A stretch of 64,000 nucleotides of DNA from Agapanthus africanus (lineage: Eukaryota; Streptophyta; Magnoliopsida; Asparagales; Amaryllidaceae): positions 204,853,632-204,917,631 of the forward strand of contig JASDDO010000006.1 in the NCBI GenBank assembly GCA_030015575.1, written 5' to 3'. The position numbers and the translations under genes are program-made. The notes under the pieces were generated by a model. The model saw only the letters and a program-made list of their open reading frames with translations. It searched no databases and was not told where the DNA came from. This document shows, piece by piece, positions 11,217-21,025 of this stretch (its first letter is position 1; each line of letters begins with the position of its first letter).

Positions 11217-13240
11217 TATAAGTCTACGGTAGCGCCCCGGCCGTCTTTCCGAGGCCAAAATGCGGAAACGAAAACTTTTTCAAAACTAGAAACCGGCGGT
11301 ATCGTATGCTTAAATCTTGGATCGAATCATTAACTTATAAACTAGCAACTAGAGAAGGGATAGAAAAGCTATACCGATCGATCCGTGTCCTTCGGTCTTT
11401 GGCCACCATTCCAAGCTCCTCGCGGCATCTCCGGTCTCGATCTCCTTGTCGGAAAGGGCACCACTTCATCGATTCCTTTTACGGGCTCCCGCTTCATCCG
11501 AAGCAAATCGGGCACGAAGTGTGCTAGCCGACGTGTCCAAGGTGATGTAGAGAATGTTTGTGATCACTTTGTCTCCTTCATCCATGAGATGGATGGAGGT
11601 TGAAGGTGTTGCCATTGATGGAGATTATGAACTAGAGAAGAAAGAGGAAGAAGAAGAAGTTTTTCTCTTCTTTTCTTTTGTGATGGAATGATAATGAGAG
11701 CAAGAATGAGAGAATACAAGAGCTTACCCACAACCTAATGGCTGCCCTTTCTCTTTCTTCCTCTCATATCAACTCATAAATCAATCTCAAATGTGACACA
11801 TGCACAATAAAAGAGACCATGAGTCACTAGGTTGCATGTACCACATTTAATGCATCAAATGATGAATTCTAGCTCATAATTTCCACAATCCAAACATTAA
11901 TCCAAATGTTTGGTCCAACAAAAAAGATCCGGCAACATCTAAAGTAAACTCGTGACGAATCACAAGGATACCCCTCACCTGTATATACATACCTGCATCC
12001 GCATTCCGATTGAATGCGAATGCGATGAGACTAAAGTAATCCAACAAATCTAATACTAGGATCCGGCTTAAACCAAAGCCCACTAGTATGATCCGTCCGA
12101 TCATGAACCGTGCACTACCGCACGTATATGATCGAACCCTGCCATATATCATATGGCCTCTACAACGTTTCGCCCGAAACTTGAGAAATTGTCTGTGGGG
12201 GACTCTAAAGACTCGTCAATACTTTGGCTGTGGATTTAACCACTAGCATGTCAGAGGTACTAGCCGTACGTAACGGGCTACCAGGTATTGACCAAAAAGG
12301 AGGTCGATGAGCGAACTCATCCTGACACCCTATTGAGCCTGTCAGTGACAATATCCGTACAGTCCGGTCCGTTCGCCTATGAGTATCGCATGTCGGGCCT
12401 AGGGGGTTGGTAAAAGTCAGACCCCCAAAAGCGGTACAAGTCGTGTCGGAGTGTATCCAGAACACCCTGAGATACTACTGGAATACCTACCAGTAAATCT
12501 CCTGCCTTGGCCAAGGACTTCGTGTAATGGCTCTCCTAGACACAGCGCGACCTCACCCCCAATACCGGGAGAGACGAAACCCCTGCCGATCCGCTCACTG
12601 CCTCCATGTGGCTCGGGACTGTACCCAACTAAAACCTGTTTGCACGACTCCTTTGAGCCGTGGTAGGGTAGTAATCAAAGTACAGTGGGAACTCACACGA
12701 GATAAATGACGATCTCAGGTCGATGAACTAACCTGTACACATGTCACCAGGGAACTGCTATCTGACATCAGGTATAATACCAACTAGCATATTCCCGGCG
12801 AGTCCTGTCCGGTGTACTCATAACCCAATGAGCACCTGTATACATCTTAGGTGAACCAACTGACACCAATGGCTTGTGATACCGGCCACCGCCCCTCGTC
12901 GGGGTCTCGACCGTATACACTAGTCTACTAATGGAGTATCGATGCCCAGTCTCGAAACTCCCACGACTAGGGACCACTTTAAGGATGTGCTTATAGACCC
13001 CAGCTCCCACGTATATGATCGCCATCATACTGCTGGCCGTCAAGCAAGAATCCTAAGGGCTCTATCAACGTGTAATAGCGACCTGTAAGGTCACCTAAAG
13101 CAGTACACGATGATAAAGACAAACTGGATAGCATACTATCATCTTGAGTAAGACTGTCCTACCGGTATAGGTCCTCCCTCAATCATTGCAATCACGTGCC
13201 TGTGATCTAATAATTGACTCCGAGGGCACTATATCCAACA
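11217..13240 (-). repeat. 5' LTR of C4
   Basis: The LTR is about 2.0 kb. The inner terminus reads TATAAGTCT where C1 has TGTAAGTCC, so the conserved TG is mutated. The outer terminus is GAGGGCACTATATCCAACA, comparable to the C1 end. Blocks shared with C1-C3 include GGGACTCTAAAGACTCG near 12199, TACAGTCCGGTCCGTTCG near 12359, and GGGAGAGACGAAACCC near 12567. Within 2 kb I see no credible gene. A palindrome, GCCATATATCATATGGC, lies near 12140, at the position where C1, C2 and C3 have other palindromes. Confidence 0.8.
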
Positions 13241-13417
13241 AATCTCATGTCGTATCTCATAATACGAACTACATCATATCACCGATCTTATGGCACAATA
13301 CCCAATCTCATCGACTCATCTCCAAATACCATGTACAATCCTCATCATCCATGTATAAGTATACGTATATATATATATACATCTCCTCATAACCGCACAA
13401 GTAAAACAATGTAAACA

Positions 13418-13441
13418 TGTGTGTGCGCGCGCGCGCGTGTG
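13418..13441. repeat. (GT/GC)n alternating purine-pyrimidine microsatellite
   Basis: A run of alternating GT and GC dinucleotides lies in the Ch2 LTR, preceded at 13364-13380 by an alternating TA stretch. Such tracts are slippage-prone and can adopt Z-DNA in vitro; no role is claimed. Confidence 0.85.
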
Positions 13442-14040
13442 GGTGCAAACCTTATTCTAAGGTCCGCGACTAACTAACTAATGACGCTATCATCCAATTA
13501 TACTAAAATTATCCATGACTCCCAAAGTATATCTAGATAATCATAATCTCATATAATATATCCATACACTACACTACGAACTGCGGGGGTGCTATACGCC
13601 ATCCACCCGACTTCCCCCGTAGATATATATCTACTCACCTTGCTCTTCGCTTGCCGTTGCCGACGTCGCCATGCACTTGCTTGTCGTCCTGAAGTCCACA
13701 TGGGGGTACCTACACATCATAACGTATCGTGCCGCATTAAAACCCAATTTAAAACCAAAACGACACGCTAAAAGCCTATATGTTAGAACCTACAGACTAC
13801 GCCTTCGAACCACCAAACAACCCTCGATATCGTCGTACAAACGTCAAGTGATCGAGGTAAAACGCAAATACTAAAATCCAAAATCCAAAATACGAAAAAT
13901 ATAACCCCGAATCAAAACAACAACTCATGAATTTAGTCCCAGATTTTACCCTAGGTGAAATTAGCCAATTTTGCATATGTAAAAGGTCTAGTTTACTAGA
14001 GATGGAGCTACAGAACAAACATGAACCAAAATGCAACAGG

Positions 14041-14063
14041 TCTGGCCATAAATTGAGGCCAGA
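14041..14063. repeat. GC-rich inverted repeat in Ch2 LTR
   Basis: Arms TCTGGCC (14041-14047) and GGCCAGA (14057-14063) flank a 9-base spacer. The homologous site in the solo LTR at 45810-45830 is a perfect 21-bp palindrome, so the inverted repeat persists although sequences differ. Confidence 0.7.
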
Positions 14064-15860
14064 GGGAATATTTCTGCGGCCATGGTGAGTGCTTACGGGC
14101 TAGGGTTTCAGTGGTTGGTCCTAGGTTGCCTGCATGTATCTCAGTGTTTGCTAAATAATTTTTCAGGTCCCTGAGTGTTAGCTGATTTCAAATTCCCTAC
14201 AGAATTCCATAAAATACGAATATCGGGGATTTCTAAGTTCGCTAATAAGGGCTTAAGTCTCAGGTTTGGGTCTGAATTCTAGCACTAGGGGGTTGTGTGG
14301 CCTCTACTATGCTCAATCATATTTCACAACTCAAGAATTCCTCAAACCATAACTAGAAATTTCCAAACCTCACTAAACGACACTAAATCGGTTCTAAACA
14401 AACAAGGATGTAAATGCAATGGAAAAACTATGCTAATGGTTAAGAGAATACCTCATTTGGCAACTCAAGAAAATTCTTGAGTTGCCCCAAGTCTTCAAAA
14501 TCCGATTTTTCTTGGTCTAAAGGGTTTGTGAGAAGCTTGTGCATGATTTTAATGAAAGGAGTGAGGTGTTTTGATGTGGGAAATGAGGTGTTTTGAGGAT
14601 GAAGAGGAAGGGGGGAGGGAGTGGCAGCCATGGAGTGAAAGGGAGAGAGAAAGAGATGAAGAAAATGAGAGGGACAAATGGGCATGATTCTCTCTTGACC
14701 CCTCACACTCTCTCACTTACCCATGCTTCATATTCTATTCTTTTTTTTTCTTTTCTTTATCTTTTCTTCTCATTTCATTTTTTAAAACCAAACACATAAA
14801 CCCCAATTGAAACCATGGTTATAAAATGTAACACAAGTGTAAAATACGACACGGTGCATGTCTTGCACAAAACAAGCTTAATTCGCGGTTAGCGATATTT
14901 AATTGCGATTAGTTTTAAAACGGAAAATAATTACCCATAAAAATTTATAATTTTCTTAAATCTCATAAAACACCTTCATTTTACTAATTTCTATAATTTT
15001 CCAAAATTTTCCTAATTTATCGGTATTTAATTATACCGCAATATTAAAATATTCAATATATTTATTATTTAATTATAGAAATTCTCAAAAATAATATTTT
15101 TTTTCTTCTGAAATGTTACAATCTTCCCCACTTAAAGAAATTCGGTCCCCGAATTTAAATTTAAACCCCTCAATACTAAAACATTTCAGTAAAAAGTCCA
15201 AGTTGTCGGGGCTCCGAAATCATCAATACATAAGATGCATCATAGCGCAATGCATGCGCATGAACAATGAGCAGATAACTCCAAATCAAAACTCTGTCAA
15301 GCATCCTGCAATCATCGGAGTTAAGGCGAAGACATCAATGTCAAAGCCCAAAACGAAAACAACATGATGTACATCAAAACCATACATGTAAACATCAAAA
15401 CTATACATGTAAACATCTGAAAGAAATGCATGCCAAACCTTTTTAAATCGCTGTGCGTTGCACGTATCGCGGCAAAGTGTCGGACGTCTATTATCAGAAA
15501 ATAACTATATATATACTTATCCTTTGTTTAATATGTATGTCCCGCCGTTTTTGAAAATAATCTAGAAGGGTTTCCTTATTTTAAACGTTTCGTGTCATAT
15601 CAGACGCGTTGGTAGATACTGTGCCTATAGCTCCCTTTTTGGAAATCCCTTCGATAACTATCAATGCATGCAAAATATATCCAGGTACTGTCCTCTGACT
15701 AGTCATTCTCAGTACGAAAAGAAATAGCAAATATCATAAAAACGTATTGCTCCATACGAAATCAATCCTAAAATGTGCATATGAATGCTATGTACGTCTG
15801 GTGCGCACGGAAATCGAAACCCATAAATGTGCCATACATGTGCACGGAAACAACATCTAA

Positions 15861-16140
15861 GTGCATCGGGTGTGCACAAAGCACCTGCTATAGGCAACGG
15901 GTGTTCCTGCCGGCAATATCAGGTGCATTTGATATGCACGAAGAATCTCAATTTAGTGCATCTGGTGTGCACCAAAATCGCATCTCACGCCCAAGTATGC
16001 GCAAGGATTCATATAAAATGCACAGAGCGCACGAAATCGACATCAATATCATATTCGAAATCGACGGTATACAATAAACCTCAATCCAAATCCGGTATAC
16101 CGCAGTATATAATCTCACAACCATGTGCATCAGCGTGCAC
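15861..16140. repeat. GTGCA...TGCAC dyad series
   Basis: Four short palindromes of the form GTGCAT-N5/6-TGCAC or GTGCAC lie at 15861-15877, 15923-15939, 15956-15972 and 16125-16140, with further half-sites between them. Spacers differ, so this is not a simple tandem repeat. Confidence 0.6.
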
Positions 16141-16499
16141 AAATCAAATCAAAACACTAAAAGTGCATGAAAACTATGCCGAAAGCATAAGTCAAATCAC
16201 ATGCATACCATAGGCATGAAATCAAAATCAATATCTCGAATGACATCAAATCGAAGTCAAGTGTAACCGTAGTGTACAAAATCTCAATCATGCAAACAAA
16301 TCGTCCAAAATACCGAAATCCAAAAATGACGGTTGCATGATATTCGAATCACCAAATCCATGATCATAAACACTGTCATCGATATGTCTTTCCTTCGCAG
16401 TCGAGAAGGTGTTGGTGCATCCAAAGCTAGCAGAGCAAGATGTCTACTTGCCTCCTGTTTATGGTCTGGCGCCTGGTGCTATTAGGCTCTTGTCTCTCA

Positions 16500-16721
16500 C
16501 TGCGAATTGCTAGATATATAGCTCCTCGGCTCAACGGCCCAATATGGAATGACGACGGAAACAATCCGCTCTGGCACATCCTCTAAAGATCTCTGGCCAA
16601 CTATCTCGTCGACGATGCCGAACTCTGGCCTACTGGGTGTGCGTAAAATGAGCGCTCCTGGGTCCAAGTCTTCTTGTATAGTATTCCAGAAGGTTCTATC
16701 GAAGTCTCTCCCAAATCTCGC
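16500..16721 (-). CDS. Unassigned open frame, about 74 codons
   Basis: A stop-to-stop frame on the minus strand between a TAA (complement of 16722-16724) and a TGA (complement of 16497-16499). It has no ATG near its start. The translation reads like protein (RFGRDFDRTFWNTIQEDLD, later VPERIVSVVIPYWAVEP), with mixed charged and hydrophobic residues rather than the low-complexity translations around it. I do not recognise it. It could be a pol or gag fragment of Ch2, a captured host exon, or chance in a less AT-rich stretch. Confidence 0.25.
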
Positions 16722-16806
16722 TTATGCCGAACTGCCCGGAAGTCATCATCCTTTATTAAATATTTTTCTTGTTCCGGAACGGCTGCATACTCATCGCGAC
16801 TCCTTC

Positions 16807-18398
16807 TGTAAGATATATCCATATATTTCGGTTAGTGTTAGTTTAGACGTTAATGCGGGTTTACAGTAAAAAGTTTACCAATTCTGGTTCCTCACAATTC
16901 ATAACATTTAATTAATAATTTATTATTATTTTTTATGAACATGCACGCACGTGTGCATGTAAATGTGAGGGTTTGTTGGTGCTAATCTAGTTCTTAGCAA
17001 CCTTGACACTTAACCATTTATCTAATCCTTTGCCTTAACCCTAATCCAACCCTTAACCATTTCCTTGATATTTTAAGTGAGAAGTGGAGATATTTGTTTT
17101 TGAAGTGATGAGGTGTGTGTGAATGCATTGATGGTGCATTAATGCAAGCCCTTAACCTCACCTCTCTCTCTCATTTCTTCTTACACTCTCTCTCACACTC
17201 ATTTCCACTCATTTTTTTCTTTATCTCATCAACACAACTGAACACTTAAGTTTCTATCACCAAACTTCATCAAATCCTTCACAAATATCACAAAAATCAC
17301 ATCTTTGATCACCTTTTGCCTCTTAGATGCCTAGGAGCTTGCAAAGCTTGGATCTTTGAGTTACTTTGAGTTCCTTTGAGTAGGTAATGATCTCTTTCAG
17401 TTGTTTATGTATTTATTGTGTAGCTTAGCTTGTTAGTTTTAGTTTAGAATGTTTAAAATTAAGTTTATGTGCAAATATCGTCATTTTAGTGTCGTTTGTG
17501 ACATCTGTGATCTGCTGTGACCCGGAGAGTTTACTAGAAAACCAAACAATGTCGTTGTGTTGTACCTGAGACCATAGGACTTCACTTGAAGAACGAGACC
17601 CCTTGCTCGGACCTCGGCCGGCGAAACAAAGGAGAATTCCGGCGACCTCAGCTTGAGGAAGGAGTTAGGGTTTGGGTTTTTGTGGGTAGGTGTCTGCTTC
17701 GGTTTGGGTGTGTTTGGTTCTGTTTGTTTGTTGTGTTTTCTCTGTATACGAAATCTGGGATCAACCATGGAGTTTCTTGTGTTACGGCTAAGCGCGATAT
17801 GTTATACGACACAGATCGTGCACTTTGTGTGGTTTTGCTCTTGAGTTGTTTTCGTCGTGTCGCTACACACGTTAGCCACAATACGGACTCTTGAGAGAAT
17901 GTTTTTTGTTGTTGCGTTTGTATAATATAGTCTGTACGTGTTTTAGGTCTATTACTAATATACACTTATTTTATCTTTTTATTGTTTTAGGTTCGCAGGC
18001 GGGGACTTCGGACGCTGCGACGAAAGGAAAATAGGTGGTTGTCTTCACTTAGCCAGGAGCGTTGGTTAGTAGATTTAACATCTACAGGGGAATCGCACGA
18101 ATGTCGTTATGTGTCTGGGCTAGAGATAACTTGACTTGTCGCATATTCTGTTTCATATATAGAGTTGTGCATACACTTTATTGCTTAGATATTGTTGTGC
18201 TTGGACTAGTACCCTTAGGACACTGCACATATTATTGACGGCTTATGTTGCACGTGCACTGATTGTATGCCACACACACCGTCAAAAATTGCCATGTTAC
18301 GCACAACACACTTATAGATATGATATTTTTTGGTTAGGGACATTGAGACATTGATTCTTATTTCTTTATGCATATGATATATTGCATGCCTGTATACC
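16807..18398 (+). repeat. Ch1 5' LTR, left piece
   Basis: From about 16823 (TTTCGGTTAGTGTTA) this stretch matches 60304-61899 with few differences, including the CT-rich stretch near 17160, TGTTTTAGGTCTATTACTAA and TAGGTTCGCAGGC. The first 16 bases (TGTAAGATATATCCAT) differ from the other LTR start (TGTAACGCCTTAAA). It ends with ATACC, the target site of the Athila. Several overlapping frames at 17480-17965 are open on both strands, but their homologues at 61083-61395 are shorter and altered, so I do not call genes. Confidence 0.8.
18394..18398. other. Target site duplication of the Athila, left copy
   Basis: ATACC precedes the 5' LTR and recurs at 54818-54822 after the 3' LTR. The uninterrupted site is visible in the other Ch1 LTR, where ATACC occurs once at 61895-61899 within the same context. 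Confidence 0.95.
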
Positions 18399-18786
18399 TG
18401 TTCATACCATAATATTGCATTATTATATTCCCCATTCTTATTCGTTTTATAAATAAACAGGTGCTTTTGACGCATGTCTGCTACATATTACAGGATACAG
18501 GTTCTTGGAGCGAAGACAGTGAAAAAGACAAAAGATGATACAAAAGAGGGACTTTTGACCAACAAGTAGAAGGATCCTAGTCAAGTCTAGACGAAGAACA
18601 ATTCACAATTGTACAAGACAATGCAAGATCCAAAATGTCAAAGTGAACGGTTAAAAGATCATTACAAGTTTTCACTGAAGATCTGGAGAAGACTCAGAAG
18701 TCAAATGGAGAAAAGAACTAGAGAAATAGAAAGCCCAAAGCATCAAGAAGCAGCCCACAAAAAATGATCATATGATCCTACCAATG

Positions 18787-18835
18787 GGCCACGGAACTGC
18801 GGCCCAACCCCCACCAATGCCGCGGTTCCGCGGCC
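18787..18835 (+). repeat. GC-rich hairpin in Athila 5' LTR
   Basis: GGCCACGGAACTGCGGC pairs with GCCGCGGTTCCGCGGCC (18819-18835) with two mismatches. In the 3' LTR (53831-53879) the left arm reads GGCTGCGGAACCGCGGC and one of these positions pairs. The core CCGCGGTTCCGC is the same as in the copia leader hairpins. Confidence 0.75.
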
Positions 18836-18959
18836 ATTTATTGCACTTGTCGGCGCAGATTTTTAGTGGCGGTGCGTCGGTGACTTTGTTGGGATTTATC
18901 GGGGGTATTTTTGTAATCGCACATGTGCGAATCCTGTAACCCTAATTTCCCTGTTTCCC

Positions 18960-18967
18960 TATAAAAT
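18960..18967 (+). promoter_or_regulatory. Putative TATA box of Athila LTR
   Basis: CTATAAAA lies about 560 bp into the LTR, 45 bp before an AATAAA signal; the 3' LTR has CTATAAAT at the equivalent place (54003-54010). The close TATA-AATAAA spacing suggests a short R region. Activity is not shown by sequence alone. Confidence 0.5.
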
Positions 18968-19003
18968 TGTATTCTAAAGATTGTATTAGGGATGCCTCTT
19001 TTC

Positions 19004-19009
19004 AATAAA
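19004..19009 (+). promoter_or_regulatory. Putative polyadenylation signal of Athila LTR
   Basis: AATAAA is followed by a second overlapping AATAAAA and is conserved in the 3' LTR at 54042-54047, where it would serve the element's transcript. Confidence 0.5.
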
Positions 19010-19782
19010 TAAAATTCAGATTCTTTGGAAGATTAAGAGCATCAATTCTTGTACGTATCTTTTTTTCTTCTGCAGTAGTATTCTAAATTAATTCTTGCCT
19101 TAGATAAATCCTTCCATTGCCCTAGTTTAATCTAGTGTAGTATTTCTTAAACTGCAGTAGATAAGCATATTTTAAAATATTGTTTTTAATAGATCCCCTA
19201 ATGTGCGAGTAATTTCCTCGCTTGTTAGGGTTAGGAATAAGGGAGGGATTGAGAGATGAATATCTCTCATCTCTTTTAAGCCCATTAATTTGTAATAACT
19301 AGAACTTCATGCACACATGCATGATCCGCTCCCTACGGCACCCTACCCACGAGGTAACGGTGAAACCGTAGTATAAAGGACCGGACATGCATGACTTCCA
19401 TGAAGGTTAGAGCAATTAGTAGGAAAGGACGGACAAGGATCTAGAGGAAGAAACTTCGTTTCTTCCCAATCATCCTAATCCCCTTTCCTAATAATTGTTA
19501 TAACTTCTAAAAGGATTTAATTGAGGGCATTGAAAGAGGTGTGAATATTAATCTTATCAAACTCACCTTAGACCTAATCCTAACAAGTTTCGTGATCATC
19601 GTACAACCTATTTTTTAGATTCAATTAAAAGACCAAACAACCATTGGAATTAGCTCGTAAGAACACTTAGGAAATTACACATCCCTGTGGACCGACCCGT
19701 ATTCACCGGCTAGCTGCAAAGCGACGCCGTTTCTGATTGCGGTAAAATATTTTTGGTGATCGTAAAATCTCTACAAATCAAA

Positions 19783-19800
19783 TGGCGCCGCTACCGAGGA
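19783..19800 (+). other. Athila primer binding site (tRNA-Asp type)
   Basis: TGGCGCCGCTACCGAGGA begins two bases after the LTR. It matches the plant gypsy primer site TGGCGCCGTTGCCGGGGA, complementary to tRNA-Asp, at 15 of 18 positions, with TGGCGCCG exact. Confidence 0.85.
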
Positions 19801-21025
19801 TGGCGTAAAATTTCTTTTGTGTAATTTCGGGTTGATATAAATTTTAAAAATCAGAAAATAGAAAAAGTACAAAAAGAAGTTTTTTATCAATTTTTATCTG
19901 TTTGAAGGGTTGTCATTTGAATCTTGTAGGAACAGCGAAGAATCTCGGATCTGGAAAATTTCAGATTGAGAAACAGAAAACGCTACATCAGAACAGAGGG
20001 GAAAGTCCACAACAGAACTGTACAAATTTTCCAAAGACCTAATCCCTCCATTCAACCGCGGAAACGCGGCCTAAACCTACTTCAGACCGCGGAAGGGCGG
20101 TGACTCAGCAACGTCAGCCTCTGGAGTTTTTTCTGGGGAACCGTGCTCTGTATTCAGCCGTGGAAACGCGGCAGGAACGCTTTTGGGCCGCGGATCCGCG
20201 CTCTGGTGACCTGATCTGTTGACTAAATTTGCACTGTAAGATCTTTTCTCTCTCCTCTGAAATCTCCCGATATATCTTTTGCCAAATTTTCTGCAGGATT
20301 TCTTTACGCTAAAAATCTTCTTCCTCCTTCTAAATAACAATTTTCTGCAGGTTTCTTTGCGCCGCGCTTTTAAAAAATTTATTGCAAGTGAATTTACTGT
20401 TTTGCATAATTTAATCGGACTTTAAGGGGCTATTGACCAAACTCAGATTGGGTGGGGATTTCATCACCCTTCCTAGGACTCCAGAAAGCACTTAAAGCAT
20501 TTGCATCGACCACTCTTAATTAAAAAATACTAGACTCAGCCCTAAGGACTTCGAGCTCAATAGAACAAATGACTAGACATAGGCATCGACCGTTTATCCT
20601 AACTGATTTTGCGGTGTCTAGGCAAGTGTGTCAAGGCAAGTGGTTACTTAATTAGGACCGCTACTTGTAGCGGGGAGCCTCCCACTTACCTGGCACTTAC
20701 CTGGCCGCAATTGGCGGTGAAGAGGCGGTTGAGGTCCTATTTCTAACCCTAGTTAGGAGTTGTCTAGCTGACCTAGGTGACCCTAGATCTAGGCCTGATT
20801 GTGCATGTATGGTTGATCGCATTTGTGTCACAAGTCTCTTTTCAAAATTTTTTTGCAAAAATCTCACATAAAAAAAAAGAAAAAGAAAAATAAATTTTTC
20901 AAAACTTGCAACTTGTCGCTAAAGAAATCTTGCAACTCACTTACACCACTTCCTTTCATTGACGTTATCTTATCTCCACATTCTTTCTTTCATTTTTTTT
21001 CCTGACTACACTGCCCCTTTAGTGT
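19801..21025 (+). other. Athila 5' leader (non-coding)
   Basis: This 1.2-kb stretch lies between primer site and gag and holds no credible gene. At 20056-20207 it carries four related GC-rich words (CCGCGGAAACGCGGCC, GACCGCGGAAGGGCGG, GCCGTGGAAACGCGGC, GGGCCGCGGATCCGCG), similar to the hairpin cores elsewhere in the window. A poly-A-rich tract lies at 20870-20895. An in-frame TAG at 21020-21022 sets the upstream limit of the gag frame. Confidence 0.7.

Larger units (their letters stand above)
6625..13240 (-). mobile_element. Ty1/copia element C4, old and decayed (partial)
   Basis: This is the oldest-looking copia here. In element order: 5' LTR (13240-11217), primer site, leader, a region without recognisable gag that contains a tandem duplication, then remnants of protease and integrase up to 6625, where C3 interrupts it. 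Its protein region matches C1 and C2 only as scattered blocks. The outer LTR end (...CTATATCCAACA) directly joins an LTR fragment of Ch2, so C4 is inserted in Ch2. Its 3' half is off the window. Confidence 0.75.
13241..15120 (-). repeat. Ch2 LTR fragment (chromovirus-like, 3' LTR)
   Basis: This stretch aligns with about 45040-46871 of the solo LTR inside C2. Shared blocks include GTGCTATACGCCATCCACCC (13589 here), ATCTACTCACCTTGCT and GAAAATTCTTGAGTTGC. It ends GAAATGTTACA at 15120, which on the minus strand is TGTAACATTTC, the start of an LTR. The missing left part, about 2.3 kb by comparison, would lie beyond C4 and C3, so C4 split this LTR. The many short frames in it are not credible genes. 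Confidence 0.8.
15121..16806 (-). mobile_element. Ch2 internal region fragment, polypurine tract end
   Basis: Just inside the LTR the minus strand reads AAGTGGGGAAGAT, a polypurine tract, preceded by the plus-strand word CGGTCCCCGAATTT, whose complement resembles AATTCGGGGACGAATTT found before the polypurine tract of Ch1. In chromoviruses the pol stop normally lies very near this point, yet I see no chromodomain, integrase or RT here. The stretch is AT-rich and non-coding up to about 16380, then less so. It may be a non-autonomous or rearranged derivative. The right boundary with Ch1 is uncertain within about 20 bp. Confidence 0.5.
18399..19780 (+). repeat. Athila 5' LTR
   Basis: This 1382-bp LTR matches the 3' LTR (1375 bp) throughout. 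One visible indel of 8 bases lies just after the TATA-like box, where the right copy lacks ATTGTATT or equivalent. It contains a promoter-like TATA, an AATAAA signal and a GC-rich hairpin, listed separately. No protein-coding frame is credible. Confidence 0.93.

Noticed and set aside
4410-13240. C3 and C4 read as one tandem LTR array sharing the LTR 4410-6624
   Set aside because: Sequence right of 6624 starts in the middle of pol (integrase-RT linker), not at a polypurine tract and RNase H end, so a nested insertion fits better.
15827-16213. 128-codon frame in the Ch2 internal region
   Set aside because: It overlaps another plus-strand frame and a minus-strand frame, is Cys/Ile-rich without a domain, and follows the GTGCA dyads.
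17586-17965. Overlapping frames of about 100 codons on both strands
   Set aside because: They lie in the Ch1 LTR; the homologous part of the other LTR (61083-61395) has altered starts and lengths.
20823-21005. Lys-rich small frame upstream of Athila gag
   Set aside because: It is created by a poly-A tract in the leader and ends before the gag ATG.
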